From NCBI GenBank assembly GCA_961205875.1, contig OY540815.1, positions 8,680,001 through 8,744,000 on the forward strand: DNA of 64,000 nucleotides, read 5' to 3'. The notes under the pieces were generated by a model that made no database searches, was not told where the DNA came from, and saw nothing but the letters and a program-made list of their open reading frames with translations. The first letter of the stretch is position 1, and the number at the start of each line of letters is the position of its first letter. A program made the position numbers and the translations under genes. Origin of the DNA: Sialis fuliginosa. Taxonomy: Eukaryota > Arthropoda > Insecta > Megaloptera > Sialidae. Of the stretch, positions 11,791 to 25,039 are shown piece after piece.

Positions 11791-14223
11791 CCTAATATAT
11801 GTATTCTACTCAAGAATCCTTCACTTAAGCCACCTTGTTCGTAAACACCTACTATGTTTAACCTTTCAGCTACCTCCCTCTCCGTCTTGTGTCCATGTGA
11901 TACATTTCACTAACATAGACAAACAAATTCTACATACTATTACACCCTGTGAGTTTTATTTACATCGCGAGATCGAATAAACTCAGTTTTGAAAAAATCT
12001 TCTTATTTACTGGCTTAATTCATACACCAAATTTCTAAAACTCTCAATATGGCCACTGCAATGTGTAACAAAACATTGGCTGAAATAACGACCAAAACAA
12101 TGCAATATATAAAAAAGTTTTGTAATTATAATAAATTAATATCGAATGATATTTGAAACATTCTTAGTAAAGTATGTCTATTTGTACATCAATGTAACAA
12201 GTTGGAATGGAGCTATGCATATATACATAATATACATACATATATTATATACAAATATGTATATACATAAGGGTATATATTATATTATACATACTACATA
12301 CATAAGCTACGAGCAAATTCTAGAATATCACAAAATGCCAGACAGTACTTCAAGTAATGGCTCAGAATTTAGATTAATGACAGAACATGATATGTTTTAT
12401 GCTTTATATTTGCACGAAATTTTATAATTTATTAGGCAATGAGAAAAAAGCGCTTGAAAAATGCAAACAAATAGAAAATTAAAACTAAAAAAATGGTTCA
12501 GTCATGAACTCACAAGTTTACAACACATTATTATAGAAAAATTATATATGTATGTACTAACTGTTATCAGTCAGTAGTAATCAGTACATATTTAAATACG
12601 TTATAAATATTTTATTTTAAATCTTCTGTGGGTACTTTTTTGCCTAGTCGCAAGAGAATCTCGTATAGAGCTGCAGCTAGAAAAAAATGCCGGAAGATGT
12701 TGATTTTTCGTACAAGAAGTAGATTTTAAAATAAACAACATAGCAGTAAGTTTTTCCCATATTGAAGTAGAGGGAAGGGTATACATAAGTTTCTAGGGGC
12801 TTACAAAGTTTCCTAGAAACTTAAAATATTTACCCATAGTTTGATTGTTTAAGGGGTTTAAATTAATACTTGTATGGTTATATTTTAGTTACTATATTGT
12901 TAAAAATAAGACAAAATATTAATTATACATTATTTATTGGTCACTTAAAAGTAAGAAAAAAATCTTTAACATTTTTTTTATCATAAATTATATGTGTCAA
13001 TTCAGATTCTTGTTGGGAAAACGCTGCATTATTTTTCTGGTATAGATCGATGGATCTAATACTGTATGCCTCTTTCTTCATAATTTTTATTTTTTTGTAA
13101 TCTGCGGGGATTTCGAGTTCTTTCGTTGCCTATTTCGCGCGAATCTTGGCGTGTTTTAATCGATTGCACTGTCACATTTATCTTTATAATTTCGTTATTA
13201 ATGAAATTTTCGAGTAATTTTTTTTAATATTCATAATAGTAGGTATAGAAAATCATACATAAAATTATTGAGGTATGTAACCCCTTAATATAAAATGTAC
13301 TCCTGCGTTTTTAGGCAGACTTCTGACGACTGAGCTAATTGTGAAAAACACTAGAAAGGTATAAAATATACAAGTAAAATAAACTGTTTTGTCTTCTTCC
13401 ACAAACATGTTTGTATAAAACATGAACATTGAACATTGAACATATATGGTATATGTAAGAACTCCGAAACTCAAACAAATAAAAACAGTTCAATACCACT
13501 GCAACATGCATCTCTGAAGACCAACATCGTGTTGAAACAAAAAGTTGGCATCAATCCACATCTGCTCCCATTTCCCTGTGGCTACAATTTCATCCGTACT
13601 TGCCGTGCTAAAGACGCAGAACATTTCTGTACTATAGACGTACATATGTGCAAATAAACTTCAAACTATGTGTGAACATAACATTAATATTAAAATACGC
13701 AGAAACGGTAGAACGAACGAGTAAGAGACGTAGACGAGTATTTTATGTTAATATGAATTTGTAGATATTCAGAGAAGAATAAAGGTTATTTTAAACCACG
13801 GAGATTTTTATTATAAAACCAGTAGAATCTGTGACAAAAATTCGCACCTTTCTTATAACTCACTTTATTGAAATTTACCTTTCTAATATTTTAATTAATT
13901 TTTCCTTGAACAGTGACAAAAAATAGTGCTTTACACATTGAAATACGTAAGTAAAGTTCATTTTTTTATGTCCACCATCAGCGCTCAATAGACATGTTCT
14001 CGAGATCACGAATATAGGGTCTATTTATGAACGGACCCTATTTTCGTAATACATCAAAAAATGAAAATGATAAGAAAAATATTCAATAAGTACGAAATTT
14101 GTTGTAAAGCCAGATATCTAACAAATTATGGAGCAATTTTAAGAGAGAGAAAAAGTATGTGCGGTCCTTGAAAAAATTTAGGTCATCAATGCAGTTTGGG
14201 TTGGTTAGGCCTGATTTAGATAA
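11791..14223. other. AT-rich stretch with TA/TAC microsatellites; no firm gene
   Basis: A TATAYACA-rich run at about 12220-12305 gives a meaningless 93-codon frame. A 73-codon plus frame (13436-13657) begins in a small CATTGAA triplication and is followed by AAATAAA. It has less AT-biased residues (a HLLPFPCGYNFIRTC stretch) but no recognised domain. I make no coding call. No inverted repeats were found. Confidence 0.4.
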
Positions 14224-14745
14224 TAGGCATGATGCCTAATTTTTAAAAACTATTTTATGATGATCTTACGTGTCTCTTATTTCCAAAAAAATGTTTATTT
14301 CTACAGAAAATAAAGGTTTAATCACAAAAATTGACCCTTTTAAAACTAATTTTGAATTTGACGCCAAAACGCTCGCAGGTATCATGGCGCATTTTTGACG
14401 TCACGCCTATGTAAACACTCCTTGTCAACTATAATAAATCCTTGTTGCTTTAGTTTTGATAACACAAAACTGAGCACATTGATAATTTAAAACCACAAAA
14501 TAATTTATAAACAGTGCAGATATTAATGAAACAAAAACGACGTTTACGTAGCCGTGACGTCATCCACTCTGACTGTTGTTTTCTCAAACATGGCGGATTG
14601 CTGTATTTTGCGTTTTTATTTTAACAAAAATCATATTAATCTCGCTTTTAATATAAAAATAAATACATTTTTTAGAATCTTTTTAACTTATTTCATTATT
14701 TAAAATCATAATTTCAGTGATACTTTGTTACTGGCATCATGCCTA
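14224..14745. mobile_element. Family C TIR element with palindromic tip, copy 1
   Basis: TA borders both ends. The tips are GGCATGATGCC and GGCATCATGCC, which differ only at the middle base, so each tip is itself a near-palindrome. Inside, TTTACATAGGCGTGACGTCA-type sequence near 14390-14415 is mirrored near 14540-14565, so it is partly foldback. About 520 bp, no coding capacity. A second, incomplete copy is at 23.5 kb. Confidence 0.82.
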
Positions 14746-15238
14746 TTACAAAAAATATACACACATTCAAATATTTTACTGAAGGTATGCAAACGAATGA
14801 AAAAATCTTCTATGTGATTCTAATTCAATGAGCATTCACTGTAACTTTTCAAAGGAACTCCAATTCTTTCATTATTTGGCTCAATAAAAAATATATACCT
14901 GTACAAGCTGCCATCATCTGTTTCCATTCCATTGAAGAAGAAGACTGCAATAATAAGTTTTAAACAAGTTCGTAGAACAGATGAAAGCAGTCTACCGCTC
15001 AAAATTAAATTAGGTCAGAAAAGTTAAACAAATTTTTGCTCATCATTGGGTAAACAGAAAACGTGCTGATGGACCACAGGTGAAATCGATAATGGCCGTC
15101 ATGTATGTATGTATTGTGCGGTTTTTGTACACGTTATTTATCTCGATTTAAAATTTGGGTAGTAAAGGGAATATTCATTTGTAGATGATATTTGAATTTA
15201 TTGTCTTGTATCTCCTTTGTTGTTGAATTTAGGTTAAT
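14746..15238. other. AT-rich stretch, no gene seen
   Basis: A 60-codon minus frame (14820-15002) is not recognisable. Nothing else structured. Confidence 0.45.
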
Positions 15239-15430
15239 ATACAGGATGCTCCAAAAACAATGATTAGTTATTTTATACCCAAATGCATCTCTAATGACTA
15301 GTGGTTAATTATAAAGAAAAACTAAAAATTAGTTACTGTTAATAAGGATGGTACTATGGGCTTTAGAAGTAATCTACCACCCTTAATGTTAGAATCGCTT
15401 ACAACAGATTCAAATATATTAAGACAAACA
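15239..15430 (+). repeat. Possible solitary TIR-element end (ACAGGATGCTCC)
   Basis: ACAGGATGCTCCAAAAACAA follows a TAT and looks like the ACAGGRTGYYCC tips seen at 8.8, 27.4 and 53.8 kb. No inverted partner was found within 1 kb, so this may be a truncated element. Confidence 0.3.
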
Positions 15431-17505
15431 TTATCGATTATCTTTTTCTAGAGCGGAGCTTATATGTAATTACATCATTTTAAATTAAAACACAAATATA
15501 CGCCCATTTCATTAATTAATTTTATATCAAATTTAGCATATTTAAATACTAAAATTTCGAAATATCAAATATTTATTGCCACAAAATTAACTTGCACAAT
15601 TTTTAATAGATTACATAATAATTTAATCGCACAAATATGTATGAGTAGGTACTATAAACGAAGAGTACTTCTTCATCTAGCAAATGAGTTTCAAAATATC
15701 TGTCTTTGTTTGGTACATAGAAAAATGATTTAAATATTATAATAAAGAAATGGAAGGAACCTCCTAAGTTTGTGATAAGCGAATTTGAATGAAAACCGGT
15801 CGATCACTTCTGCATGTGACTCTACATTTATATCATGATATTAATCATAGAACAATACTATATCTAAGCTTATTTCGTGTACTGTACAGTTAATTTTATG
15901 GCAAATTAATATAATAGTAATATATTAGAGTACAAAAAAAATAAGAATCCATTGTCTGCAATCAAATCAAACTTCAAAAAAATGTCATAATGAGTTTTCA
16001 GTTCTCAAGATAATAAAAAAAACTCTTTTTTTATGTATAATAGGGGCTGTATCACTCTCCGAAAAAATCTCCGGCCGCATATTTATGTAAATTTTTTGTT
16101 TAAAATCAACTGTGAAATTTTGGCACGTTAATTTTGCAAATTTATAAGTATATCATACTCAAAAGCAAGGTGACTTTGATATCTTTAAATAATGAAAATT
16201 GCTGTTCAGTTTCTGGGTATATAAACACGTCTTCTTGGTCGTTTATTCAGCATTGTTAAAGAACTATGAAACATTGAATAAAGTAAAGATTTATTGGCAA
16301 CCCATTAAGCTGAAAGTAATTTATAGACATTATAATATAGAAATTGTAAAACGCACAACCGTACAAAGGATGATTTATTATAAATTATATGAATACAGTT
16401 TTTTTTTTACAAAACCAAAAAATTGCCAAGAGTAATAATATATTTATAAATTTCTACTTGAATGACATTGAGTATAATAACCTAGAAATAGATTTTATTT
16501 TCTATTAATTGGTTCAAGTTTATAGATGTAATATAAGTTTGAATTTAATGTCTCCATTAAAACAATTTAATTACTCTCAGTTTATTGTTTTAGAATCGTT
16601 GACATACCCAACATTAAAACAGGAGAGCTTCCGAACGTCAAAATTTAAAGATGATTATTTTCAAATACTGTGAATATTATTTTGTAAACTACTCCACAAA
16701 AATAAATTTAATGTGAATCTTGCTTTAAAAATGGCATAATAAAAGTGTAACGTCCATTAATAATGCAAAGATAATCATTTATTTAAGAACGTTTTATACT
16801 TGCTTAATAAATTCTAAAACAAAGCCTAAGGGTATCTCAGCTTTAAAATTGATTTTAATTTAAATAAAATAATTACAGTGATAACGAAGAAAATATAATC
16901 CTGTTCTTAGCATTTTAAATTTTTCTCGAGCGATAATTATCTTATGCAAATGAAACTCAGCAAAACGAACAATCTTCTGAGAGATATTTTTTGTTCAACA
17001 ATGGCGCTTTTAAAATAACCGAACTACAAATTAAAACAGGTTTTTGCAATCTAAATACAAGTAACTACCCTCCACTTCTCCATTGAAAACATTTACGATT
17101 CAAACAAAAATAAAATTAATTTATCTTTTTAGATAGTACCATAACATTCCTGTAAGATTGAGAAATGTTTTTTGAGAATTTGCAGTAAAATTTCAATTTA
17201 AATTGAATCGCCCCATCTCATTCGGGTTACGTCACAAAAAGAGAGATATCACATTTTGTTTATGTATGTGTTTTGTTCAATTGTTTCTGAAACTGAGACA
17301 TTTCTGTGGATATAGTATGAACGAAAATAAATATGCCTAAAAGATTCCAAACAAAAACTTGTGTAAACATCAAATGAAAATGTGCTTAATATAATATATC
17401 GTATACATATGTACGTATGTATATTATCTTACATAGAATGGAAAAAACTCGTATTGGTAAACAAAAACATGTATATGTATTTTATTAAAAACATAATGCT
17501 CTGTA
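15431..17505. other. AT-rich stretch, no gene seen
   Basis: Uniformly AT-rich. The 78-codon plus frame at 16199-16435 begins at a non-ATG codon and is Lys/Tyr/Ile-rich. No repeat structure found. Confidence 0.45.
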
Positions 17506-17970
17506 CAAATACAGTATGTTTCAAAAAGTACGGAACCAAGAGCATAACTTTTGAATAGGTAGCACTGTGCTCAAATTTAACTGCATCTAGCCATTGGAAT
17601 GAACTTGTCACGAGCCAATCTCACATAAGAATTAATTATAGTCCAGTAATTTTAGATTTCAACTACGAAAAAAATAGCAGTTAGCTGAATTTTTATATAC
17701 ACCTTCGTTACAGTGTTATAAATAACGTGTAAAAAGTCCCCAACGATATCGTGCCGGCGTTGCGAGATATTGAAGATTTAACGTCACGAAAAACGTTTTT
17801 TTGCGAATATCTCGCTTCATATGACTCGGAGGTCAATGGGGGTATTATTAAATTCTTAAGAAAAAAGGTTCTCTCCATGACATCTTTCAAAGATGAGCGT
17901 GTATTTATAGTAATAAGTTCACTTAAATGACTAGAGGCAGTTAACCTTGAAAACAGTGTTGCCATCTGAC
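17506..17970. other. Unclassified, possibly repeat-derived block
   Basis: Begins ACAGTATGTTTCAAAAAGTA, similar in style to ACAGGGTG-type element tips. It continues into mixed-composition sequence with TTGCGAGATATTGAAG and GCGAATATCTCGCTTCAT, a short inverted pair of the GCGAGATATT motif about 60 bp apart. The 85-codon minus frame (17708-17965) has mixed residues but no recognised domain. There is no second copy in the window. Confidence 0.3.
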
Positions 17971-19209
17971 CGATATAATGGAATAAAATTTACGTACGCA
18001 AAATTTGAACTCTCTCATCTCCAAAGTTGCGTTCTTTTTTAAACAGCTTTTATATTATACACGAATTTCTCCGCATCTTCGCCTACGTTGTTCCAAAACA
18101 TCCTAACTGCCTTCAATTAACCTTTTTAATTTTATGCAGTTTATTAGAAAGTCTCAATTATTAATTTTCCTTAATACGACCCTGCCGTGTATTATTAATT
18201 AGAGTCCCATCAAAAAAGGGATTATATAGCCTATAAAATACCGTTTAGAATAAAAAATCGTAAAATATTTTTATTCTTCAGATTTATATATCAGTACCTA
18301 TGTATAATCTTATGACGCTTCCATATAATTGATAAATAAAGTATGCATTATGAAATACATTCCTTAAACAACAAAAATGTAATATTTTTTATTCGAAGTA
18401 AATTAACTTTTGTTATTTAAATAATGTACATAATATATTTTATCTTGTAAATTTAGATTAAAATTTCGTCTGACAATTCCTGCTAAATAACATTTCTTTG
18501 TAAAACGAGGATTTTATTCATTTAGCATAATAATACTACGCACATAGTACCTTCTAACTAACCAGGGTTGGCTCTCCACTGGATAACTCAAAAAAACTCT
18601 GGGTTTTTTAAAAGTTATTATTTAAAGGTATATTTAAAAAAAAATATTTTATTCTATAAGGAAATAATTTTAATACAATCATTCTATATATTTTATTTTT
18701 AATTATAATGACAGAAGTAATAGTACCTACGAGTACATACAGGCTATGATTTGAAAAGTTTAAAACAAATAACTTTTTGTCTAGACCTAAAAAAGCTATC
18801 AAAAATTACTCCTTTCGACAATATGAAAGGAGATCTGGAATGATGTAAAAAGTCCTGGCAATCCAAACTAATTTTTTTTAATACTAATCCCCTGTGCAGC
18901 AATTAGAATGGTAAATTTTGGATTATTAAAAAAAAAACTGCAATGATAAATGTTCAAAATGATTTCTATTATTTCTCATAAATACACAGCCTGTTTTGAA
19001 ACTCATGAAAAATAAGTATTTTGAATTATATCTCTAGAAATAGCCCACGAACAGATTCAAAACGTCAAGAAAAATTGTTTTCCACATGGCGGCTGTGTAT
19101 GTATCTGTCTGTGTCTGTGTTTACAATGCAATTACAAAAATTAACATAACTTTAATACAATTTTTTTCAGTTATAAAACCCAATAAAACCCGGTGGGCTG
19201 GACTTTTCT
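17971..19209. other. AT-rich stretch, no gene seen
   Basis: AT-rich, with a short TGTCTGTGTCTGTGTTT run near 19106-19122. Nothing else structured. Confidence 0.45.
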
Positions 19210-19841
19210 TTAACCCTTTGTTGCATAGTGTTGCTGTACAGCAACACCTTTTCTAAGGTTTAATATTATAACACATATTTCATGCACTTATATTGACTAA
19301 ATTCATTTCGTAAGTATCCTAGGACATCAATTGTTATAAAAAAAAGTAATATGCGCTTATTTAAATAATTACTGCATTTTATAAATAAATAAAGAGCAAA
19401 AAAGTAGCTATTTTGCAGATTAAATGTAACTGTGGCAAATCTATTACAGTTAAAAAATTGGTAATCAGCTTTATAAAGGTTTTTGAGGTCGCTGATTATG
19501 AATCTGAAGTCAAAAATTCAAAATGGCGGATCCAATATGGCGGTGAAAAAAGATAAAATTTATTAGATTACGCTGAAAACTAGTATGCGGGGGTTTTGGG
19601 GGTCGCTGATTACGAATCTGAAGTCAAAATTTCAAAATTCAAAATGGCCCTTCCCCAGGAACAATGTTTATCGGGGTGCTTTTTGTTATCGAAGAATTCC
19701 CTTTGCCTCTCTCCGTGCCAAGGGCTTTACTGAGTGCTACAAAATATTTTCATCCAACATATCCGCCGTTTTGAACCCCCGAGTGCCCACAAATTTCAAG
19801 TCCATTGAACCCAAAGAAAAATGTATGCATGAAAGGGTTAA
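19210..19841. mobile_element. piggyBac-type MITE, TTAA-flanked
   Basis: TTAA at 19210-19213 is followed by CCCTTTGTTGCATAGTG. At the other end ATGCATGAAAGGG is followed by TTAA at 19838-19841. The TTAA duplication plus CCCTTTSWTGCAT ends is the piggyBac signature. The interior holds two tandem units about 114 bp apart (near 19470-19560 and 19585-19650), each containing GGTCGCTGATTAYGAATCTG followed by an AAATTCAAAATGGC motif. The 96-codon frame at 19585-19875 reads through this repeat and out of the element and is not a gene. About 630 bp with no transposase. Confidence 0.85.
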
Positions 19842-20745
19842 ATGGGTTTTTACCAACCCTGCTTCTAACTGCTGAAAAAATATTTGTTTATAACTAACTT
19901 TATTCAATTTTGCACATTGTCAAATAACCGAAGATTTGTTTCTTCAATTATTATAAATTGATTAATGCATCACCACACAAATATCTACCAAACAAAGCAT
20001 ACAATTAAAGACATACATTACCTAAGTATATTCAATCGGATTATATAGTTCAGATATAATACAAATGATATTCAGTAATGATTACTTGAAAATTGATTTT
20101 AGAATTAGAATAGATTTGTTTCAGTTAAAGTTGGAGTTAAATTGAGATTAACGCCGTTTGTGACAATAATCCTTTGAATAAATTTTATTATTTTGATTTC
20201 GACATATTAATTAACGGACTTAGCGAATCTATACAGTTACTGAGAAAGCCAGTAGTAATATCGGATATCACACATGAGTATTACATAATTTTAATTTAAT
20301 TATTATATATAATTTTTATTTATTTTAAAATTTCCTCATCCTAATCTAATTCAATTACTATATTACCAAAATAGAGTTTTAGGCATTCGAACAAATCCCA
20401 GAAAAATCGGTTCAGTAGTTTATGTGTCAATTCCGAATAAATAAACAGATAGAAAAATATTCTAAGAACTATTAAAACTCATTATGTGGTTTTTAAATAG
20501 AGAAAGCAAAAAAAACGGTGTTTTTAAAACGATTCGTATTTAAAAATGTATAGGTTTTGTCAGAAATACCGTTGTCTTTTTGGTGTAAAACCTTTATAAT
20601 GCAACAATACACACAGTAGGTATACAAGTGAGTGTGCAACAAAAGCAACAAAAAGAAACGAAAATATATAATACTCCGAAACTGTAATGGAGCAAACCGA
20701 CGAAAAAGGGTCACGGACATTCTATCAGTAAATGATGAAAATACT
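19842..20745. other. AT-rich stretch, no gene seen
   Basis: AT-rich. Around 20395-20445 a short block (AAAAATCGGTTCAGTAGTTT then ATAAACAGATAG) resembles the core of dispersed repeat D and may be an old fragment. Confidence 0.4.
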
Positions 20746-21469
20746 CAGAACCGTCTTAAAATTTTGGGCATCAATTATAACGGCCCCGAAATGGATTCAT
20801 AATATAAAAAGAGGGGATTTCTTTTGAAAAAGTTAAATTGGTCCGAATTCATATATCGATGGATAAAATTTCAATCGAGGGCAAAAATGAGAAAATTAGA
20901 TTTGATATAATTTCAGTCAATTTATTTCTATCCATTTTTTTATTTAAAAATTCAGTATTTCTTAAAATTCATGTTTTACACCCAATATTTTTGGAGACTT
21001 AACTGCAAAATCGTGTTTTTTCCCTTACATCGTCAATTTAAACTGTAATCATCAATATGACAGTGTTAGGAAGTAAAAATAAGCAACTAAATCATAATTA
21101 TGTGTCATATTACTTTAAAAGTCAGATAGTAACGTCGCCAAAAGTTATATGTCAGTTAACTTTAACTGTCAGTTAATTTACTAAAACCGACCATGAATTT
21201 TAAGATAGTATTTATAGTTGCGACAAGAGTTTCAAAAAGAATTTATACATTCTAAGTGTCAACTCAAGTTTGAATAGCTGTATATACATAACTGTGTCAC
21301 TCACCGCGAGAGTTTTCCTTCAATTTCAAACTCTCTCCAGCCATTAAAATATACCATTTATTCCAACATAGGGCACTTCTTTATTTTCAATAATTTTTAA
21401 ATCATTATTGTTAGGAGCTTCGCATATTTTTAAATAAAAAATGTCCTGCAGGAAGTTAAGACGGCTCTG
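20746..21469. mobile_element. hAT-like TIR element, non-autonomous
   Basis: The left end CAGAACCGTCTTAA is inverted at the right end as TTAAGACGGCTCTG. The tip is followed inside by TTTTGGGCATC...ACGGCCCC, the layout seen in hAT elements with CAGRGCCG ends. About 725 bp with no transposase frame. The flanking 8 bp do not match, so the target duplication has decayed or the edge is slightly off. Confidence 0.62.
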
Positions 21470-21720
21470 ACAAGACCATCCGGCACAGAACGTCAATATT
21501 CTCACTGTCTCCTTTGATAAAAGAACTCATAGACAACTGAAGGTGTCTGCTATGTACAGCACATCCCGTTTTTTCACTACTTTCAATTTTTTATTTTCTT
21601 TCTTGCCGCGTTTCGTAGAAATTTATACACATGTGAAAGTGCGTATTGATGTGATTGTGGTTTTAGATTTTAATATTGTAAAATAGAATCTACACTTTTA
21701 TATACTATCCACATGATACA

Positions 21721-22297
21721 TAAGGTACTGGCACCAGTTATGGCCGCTATAAGAGCAAGGTTTACTTTTTTCGATTGACGGGTTTCTTTTTTGTAATTCT
21801 CATGAACTCATGTTACTAATAAAACAAGTAACTCTTTATTTAATCAATTTAATTACCAAAGTCCGCAAATATAGTTTTTTTTTAATTATAGCCTTTTATT
21901 TTGTTTATGCTTTTTCTCCAGTAATGGATAAAGTAAAACCAGTAATGAGCATGCAGTAATGGACATTTGCTAATGACTATAAAATGGTAAGTACTATTAT
22001 ACGACACAAAAGATATAAAAGAAAAAATCGTCAAATTTGAAATAATGTAAAGCAGTTGCTATGATAATATAATAAATAGTAAATGAATTATACTAATAAT
22101 TAGTTTAAATGTCCACCATTTTGACACCTATTGGCCGATTGTCATCAAATCACGCTGTAAGACAGTTAAATATACATATATAGATTAATATTCAGAAATG
22201 GTAGTTATCAAATATCAACAAATATTTCTAATTCAGTACATTTAATTAAAAAATTGTCATTACTGGGGTCATATCCAAGACTGGTGCCAGTACCTTA
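21721..22297 (+). mobile_element. Family A TIR element, copy 2
   Basis: The most complete copy at about 577 bp, in the same orientation as the 1.2 kb copy, with AGGTACTGGCACCAGT ends and TA on both sides. It contains the about 30-bp stretch (CTAATAAAACAAGTAACTC) missing in copy 1. No transposase. Confidence 0.9.
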
Positions 22298-23533
22298 TAT
22301 ACATTTTATTGTTCAGTCGCTATGCAATTTTTCTTGTGTCTAATAATAATTATGAAATATAAAAATTATTGGCAGTTTTATAAAGAGTAATAGAGTGCAA
22401 AAAATCTTCATATCTATCTATCATCAAAAAACTATTTTACTCTATCATATCCCTATATTATCAAATACGCTTTTGAAAAAAATAGCCACCCCTTCGAAGC
22501 TAGGAAGCCATATCATGTTTATACTGAATAACCTGAAAAGATTCTATCAGAAAGGATCTATATGTATGTTTTATTCAAAATATGCGATAGCAAAAATAAA
22601 ATACTTTTCTCGACCTATGAAATTCATAATTCATTGAAATAGTTAAATATATGAAAATTAGTTTTCTTTAAAAACGAAACAAAGTTCAAAAACAACTTCT
22701 TGTTACCCAGTTTTAAAATAAATATTCATATCGTAAATGATGTAAAACGATAATTAAAAAAGGAAAAGAAAACTTAAGAAAGAATAGCAAATAACTCCAC
22801 TGTAATACTGATCGAGTATATAAAAAAAACTTTCAAATAAAATCCATTTACATATTTATAAAGGAAAACAATTGTGTCATATGGATACAAAATAAAGAAC
22901 ACTTTTTCGAACGATAACTTTAAATAATATAATAAAAAAACCTTGCAAAAGTTGCGCCTGCAGATAAATATATCCCAAAAATTCCGTGCATATAGAATGT
23001 GTTATTCCAAAAAACTTCTGCGGTACTTCACTTCTTTCGCAGTCCGATTCAATAATAGTTGCTTCAAAGAACTAATTAGTCGTTTAAAGCTGTCCTCGAT
23101 CAATAAATATTGTCATTATTCCAATTTTATCAACATTTAAAAAAATTCTTATGTTATCATACATTAATAATAATATATAAATAATATCGAGAAGAGCTAC
23201 AGTCAACAAGTGTGCTAATCATTTTTAAACCAGAATTTTTCACGACAGTTGAGCCTACCAGATTTGAAAGTTACTTGTAACAAGTGCTAGTCATGCGAAA
23301 ATAATTTTTAAAATCTTTTGAGGTGGATACACGAACTTCATTTAACAAATGTGAGTGTTGCTCCATAGAAGCCACTCCCTAGCTCATACTATTTTATTCT
23401 TTGTTGTTTTTGTTTAATGAAAATGCTTAAATAAGCTACACAAGCTTTCTCTTGAAAAGACATCCTTAAATTCCAATCCAAAAAACTTAATTTATTGACA
23501 ATATTTATTGATTGTCTATGGACCGATAGTCAA
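22298..23533. other. AT-rich stretch, no gene seen
   Basis: Two frames (22395-22637, 22943-23140) are Lys/Ile/Tyr/Ser-rich and unrecognised. Near 23210-23290 the phrases ACAAGTGTGCTAATCAT and ACAAGTGCTAGTCAT recur about 70 bp apart, perhaps an old local duplication. Confidence 0.4.
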
Positions 23534-23812
23534 TAGGCATGATGCCTAATTTTTAAAAACTATTTTATTATCATCTTACGTGTCTCCTATTTCCAAAAAA
23601 TACTTATTTCTTCAGAAAATAAAGGTTCAATCACAAAAATTGATTCTTTTAAAACTAATTTTGAATTTGACGCCAAAACGCTCGCAGGAGTTATGGCGCA
23701 TTTTTGACGTCACGCCTATGTAAAGACTCTTTGTGAACAATAATAAATCCTTGTTCCATTGCTAACGTTTCTCGAGCAAATTGATAATTTAAAACCACAA
23801 AATAATTTATAA
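23534..23812. mobile_element. Family C TIR element, copy 2 (right part missing)
   Basis: TA then GGCATGATGCC, and the same interior as the 14.2 kb copy through AAACCACAAAATAATTTATA. After that the match stops and the right half, including the second tip, is absent. Roughly the first 280 bp is retained, in the same orientation as copy 1. Confidence 0.82.
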
Positions 23813-24441
23813 TATTGTATATATACAATTATAAAAATTAGTCTATAACATTTTTTTTAATATTACTTTTAAATCTAATAATAACAATGACATATATAAA
23901 TTTGTTTGAGTGTCACTGTTCTACGGCAAATAATATTTGATAAATTTACAAAAACATTGACACAATTTTTACATTCAACATAAAAATCAAACAAAAGAAA
24001 ACAAAATATTTTTCAAGATAAAAACGCAATTCACCACGAATTTTCCACGATATAAACAACAAAAAAGGAAACCGCTCCGCGAAAATAAAACAAAAAGCCA
24101 GCAGCATTAGTTTAAAACCTTCATTTACTTTAATAACGTTACATCTGCTTAATATAAGATAAGCCAACACAAAGAATTATTTTAAAAAACGTGCCGCATT
24201 TAGGGAAAAACAATGGTACCCGTACGTTACATAACCAGGTGTTCCTAGGTAATGTTGCAAGGGGAGGGGGGTAGGTATTCAGCAATACGTTATCCTACAT
24301 TCCTATTTGCTGCAGTGCAGATGGTCATTTCGAATACGACAAATCAAAAAAATATATATCAAACGTGTATAGGAGTCAATAAAAAACATTTAAATTTAAA
24401 TATTTTAAAAATTATATTTTTCAAATTTTTTTCTACTTTAG
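23813..24441. other. AT-rich stretch, no gene seen
   Basis: AT-rich; the minus frame 23946-24170 is hydrophobic and AT-driven. No repeats paired. Confidence 0.4.
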
Positions 24442-25039
24442 TAAGGGAGATACGCAATGAACGGACATTTGAGATTGACGCATTTTTTTATTAAAATTAC
24501 AAGCATTAATAAAAAATCAACTGCATTATACATATCTCTAAATAATCTAGTTTCATAAACTGAATCTTTTTTACAACAAAAATAATAGAAAATAGTGAAA
24601 TAACATGGTTTTTTTTTAACTCAAGTGGGTTACATTTAAGATATTTTAGCGAATCAACATTACTATTTATTTTTTACAATTAGCATATTTGTATTTAAAT
24701 AAACGGTTCAATGCGTAAATAACCTTTAAAATTATTTGGCAAACTTCATTTACACAGAAATAAGATTTTAAAAGTAACTTAAAATTAATATTTGACTCAA
24801 ATATAGTACCTTTGAAATTTTTTTCAAAAAACTTTTTTAAGACGAAAACTTATTATTGTCAATACTATTACATCACATGACACTAGGTAAATGCCATCTT
24901 TATGGTGAAGTCTTTGGTGCTTATTGTTAGTAATACTAACAACAAAATTTAAATTCATTCGTTCGGATAGTTTCGATGCAACAGACATTGTTGTCTTGTC
25001 AATTTCATTAACTGTCCGTTTTATTGCGTATCTCCCCTA
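24442..25039. mobile_element. TIR element with AGGGAGATACGCAAT ends, TA-flanked
   Basis: Left end TA-AGGGAGATACGCAATGAAC; right end is the inverse, ATTGCGTATCTCCCC-TA. The arms stay similar for about 35 bp (ACGGACA then an ATTGAC block). About 600 bp, AT-rich interior with no coding frame. TA duplication suggests Tc1/mariner type. The 80-codon frame at 24252-24494 crosses the left boundary and is not real. Confidence 0.8.

Noticed and set aside
12146-12427. 93-codon frame.
   Set aside because: Much of it is a TATAYACA microsatellite read in one frame.
19585-19875. 96-codon frame.
   Set aside because: Lies across the tandem units and right end of a piggyBac-type MITE and continues into flanking DNA.
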